From Acetoanaerobium sp041831635 (GTDB taxonomy: Bacteria > Bacillota > Clostridia > Peptostreptococcales > Filifactoraceae): a DNA stretch of 7,877 nucleotides. The notes under the pieces were generated by a model that was not told where the DNA came from, did no database searches, and saw only the letters and a program-made list of their open reading frames with translations. Below are positions 6,927-7,877 of this stretch, piece after piece. The stretch is from contig JBHASY010000120.1 in assembly GCA_041831635.1 (NCBI GenBank), positions 1 through 7,877 on the forward strand, read 5' to 3'. Each line of letters opens with the position of its first letter. The stretch's first letter is position 1. Both the position numbers and the translations under genes were made by a program.

Positions 6927-7877
6927 TTAATCCAGAGTCTTCACTATCAACAGACTAAGCACCTTTGATAAATCTATTTCCTCATAATATTTATAGTTTT
7001 TTGACTCTAATACCCTTATTTTAGGCCTTGTCGGAGTCAGTTTGTTATATTCACTTACTATTGCAACAGTGCCTTCATTTAGTTCTACCATAGTTCCCGG
7101 TGGATACAGTACGATATTTTTTACAAATCTGGTGTAGATATTCGGGTCAAGCTTTCCTGCACACTCAACCATAATATGCTCAAGTGCTATATATATCGGC
7201 ATCCTGGTTTTATATACTCTGTCGGTAGTCATAGCATCGAACATATCAGAAACCGTAACTATCCTTAAAAAATCGGGCAAATTCTGAGCCTTAAGCCCAT
7301 TTGGATATCCACTTCCGTCGAGTTTTTCGTGGTGATTTAAAATTATAGATTTTGAAATAGAATTTATAGAAGAGTCTGCTTTTATCATTTCATAACCCAA
7401 CGTAGGATGTTTCTTCATAGCACTATATTCTTCTTGAGATAACATTCCGTCTTTTTGAAGTATATAGTTATCTAATCTCGTTTTTCCTATATCATGAAGT
7501 AACGCTCCAAAACCTATCTTCACGCACATCGAATCTTCATATCCATAGTCCAGTGAATTTATAATAGAAAGTATCGCTACATTGACACTGTGAGTATATG
7601 TACTCATATCAGTTCCCATAAGCTCTACTGCCATATATGATAAGTCCTTGTTTCCTTTTATCTCTTTTAACAATACATCTATTATATTTTCAGCCTTTTT
7701 TAAATCCGGGGTCTGTATAGTTCCATTGTGTTTTTTTCCGCTTCCTATATTATCTATGATATTTTTCATACTAAAAGTTATCATTGCTTTAGTTTCGTCG
7801 TCTATTATAGACTCTACTTCTATTCCTTCTGATATATGGTCCTCTATATAAACAAAATAGATATTATTAGCTTTAAA
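6927..7877 (-). CDS. HD-GYP domain protein, probable cyclic-di-GMP phosphodiesterase (5' end outside window)
   Basis: The minus-strand frame runs open from the right edge to the TAA at 6929-6927 (316 visible residues), so the gene begins beyond base 7877. The ATG at 7784 is internal: the 31 codons before it stay open and read like the N-terminal region that precedes the HD domain in clostridial HD-GYP proteins (YIEDHISEGIEVE). Numbering from that ATG, the HD-GYP signatures are complete: His65, HDIGK (97-101), His126, HHEKLDGSGYP (151-161) and Asp180 in VSD. In the family these bind two or three metal ions and hydrolyse cyclic-di-GMP to pGpG and GMP. With all ligands present the protein should be active. 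No membrane segment or receiver domain is visible in the part shown. It is likely soluble and acts in second-messenger turnover linked to motility or surface attachment. A terminator follows, so it is not clearly in an operon with the LarC-like gene. Confidence 0.92.
   Translation of the reverse strand, partial: FKANNIYFVYIEDHISEGIEVESIIDDETKAMITFSMKNIIDNIGSGKKHNGTIQTPDLKKAENIIDVLLKEIKGNKDLSYMAVELMGTDMSTYTHSVNVAILSIINSLDYGYEDSMCVKIGFGALLHDIGKTRLDNYILQKDGMLSQEEYSAMKKHPTLGYEMIKADSSINSISKSIILNHHEKLDGSGYPNGLKAQNLPDFLRIVTVSDMFDAMTTDRVYKTRMPIYIALEHIMVECAGKLDPNIYTRFVKNIVLYPPGTMVELNEGTVAIVSEYNKLTPTRPKIRVLESKNYKYYEEIDLSKVLSLLIVKTLD

Noticed and set aside
7648..7851. Plus-strand ORF of 67 codons at the right end
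   Set aside because: It lies antisense to the well-supported HD-GYP frame, has no ribosome site and its hydrophobic composition is what the reverse complement of this AT-rich coding frame would give.

Overview
The window is AT-rich, with strong AGGAGG-type ribosome binding sites, short intergenic gaps and T-tailed hairpin terminators. It encodes an S-layer-homology (SLH) protein and an HD-GYP protein. This points to a low-GC Gram-positive anaerobe of the Clostridia/Tissierellia type. That placement is inference from gene content and style; no rRNA or other marker is present.

Layout. Bases 1-323 hold the 3' end of a plus-strand SLH-domain gene whose start lies left of the window; it is closed by a strong intrinsic terminator (394-434). 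Bases 533-4079 are a tight plus-strand operon of two half-size ABC exporters, one base apart and translationally coupled. Their motifs are complementary in their defects: the first has Asp in place of the catalytic Glu, and the second has a degenerate signature motif. They therefore look like the two halves of one heterodimeric multidrug-type exporter of the BmrC/BmrD (YheI/YheH) or TM287/288 class. A bidirectional hairpin (4177-4222) separates this operon from convergent minus-strand genes.

The minus strand, read right to left, holds three genes. First is the 3' part of an HD-GYP cyclic-di-GMP phosphodiesterase-type gene (6927-7877), open through the right edge. A hairpin terminator and a 389-base intergenic region with an extended -10 promoter follow. 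Next is a LarC-like gene (nickel-pincer cofactor family, 5452-6537), and then a PhnM-like amidohydrolase-fold gene (4221-5345) with its own extended -10 promoter.

The LarC-like/PhnM-like pair is the most interesting part. The PhnM-like protein keeps the family's overall framework but, by alignment from memory to E. coli PhnM, has lost nearly all metal-ligand positions. The LarC-like protein keeps a well-conserved C-terminal half but has a divergent N-terminal half and only three histidines. Neither has its usual partners (phn genes, larB/larE/larA) in the window. The two may form an undescribed module, but its function cannot be read from sequence alone.
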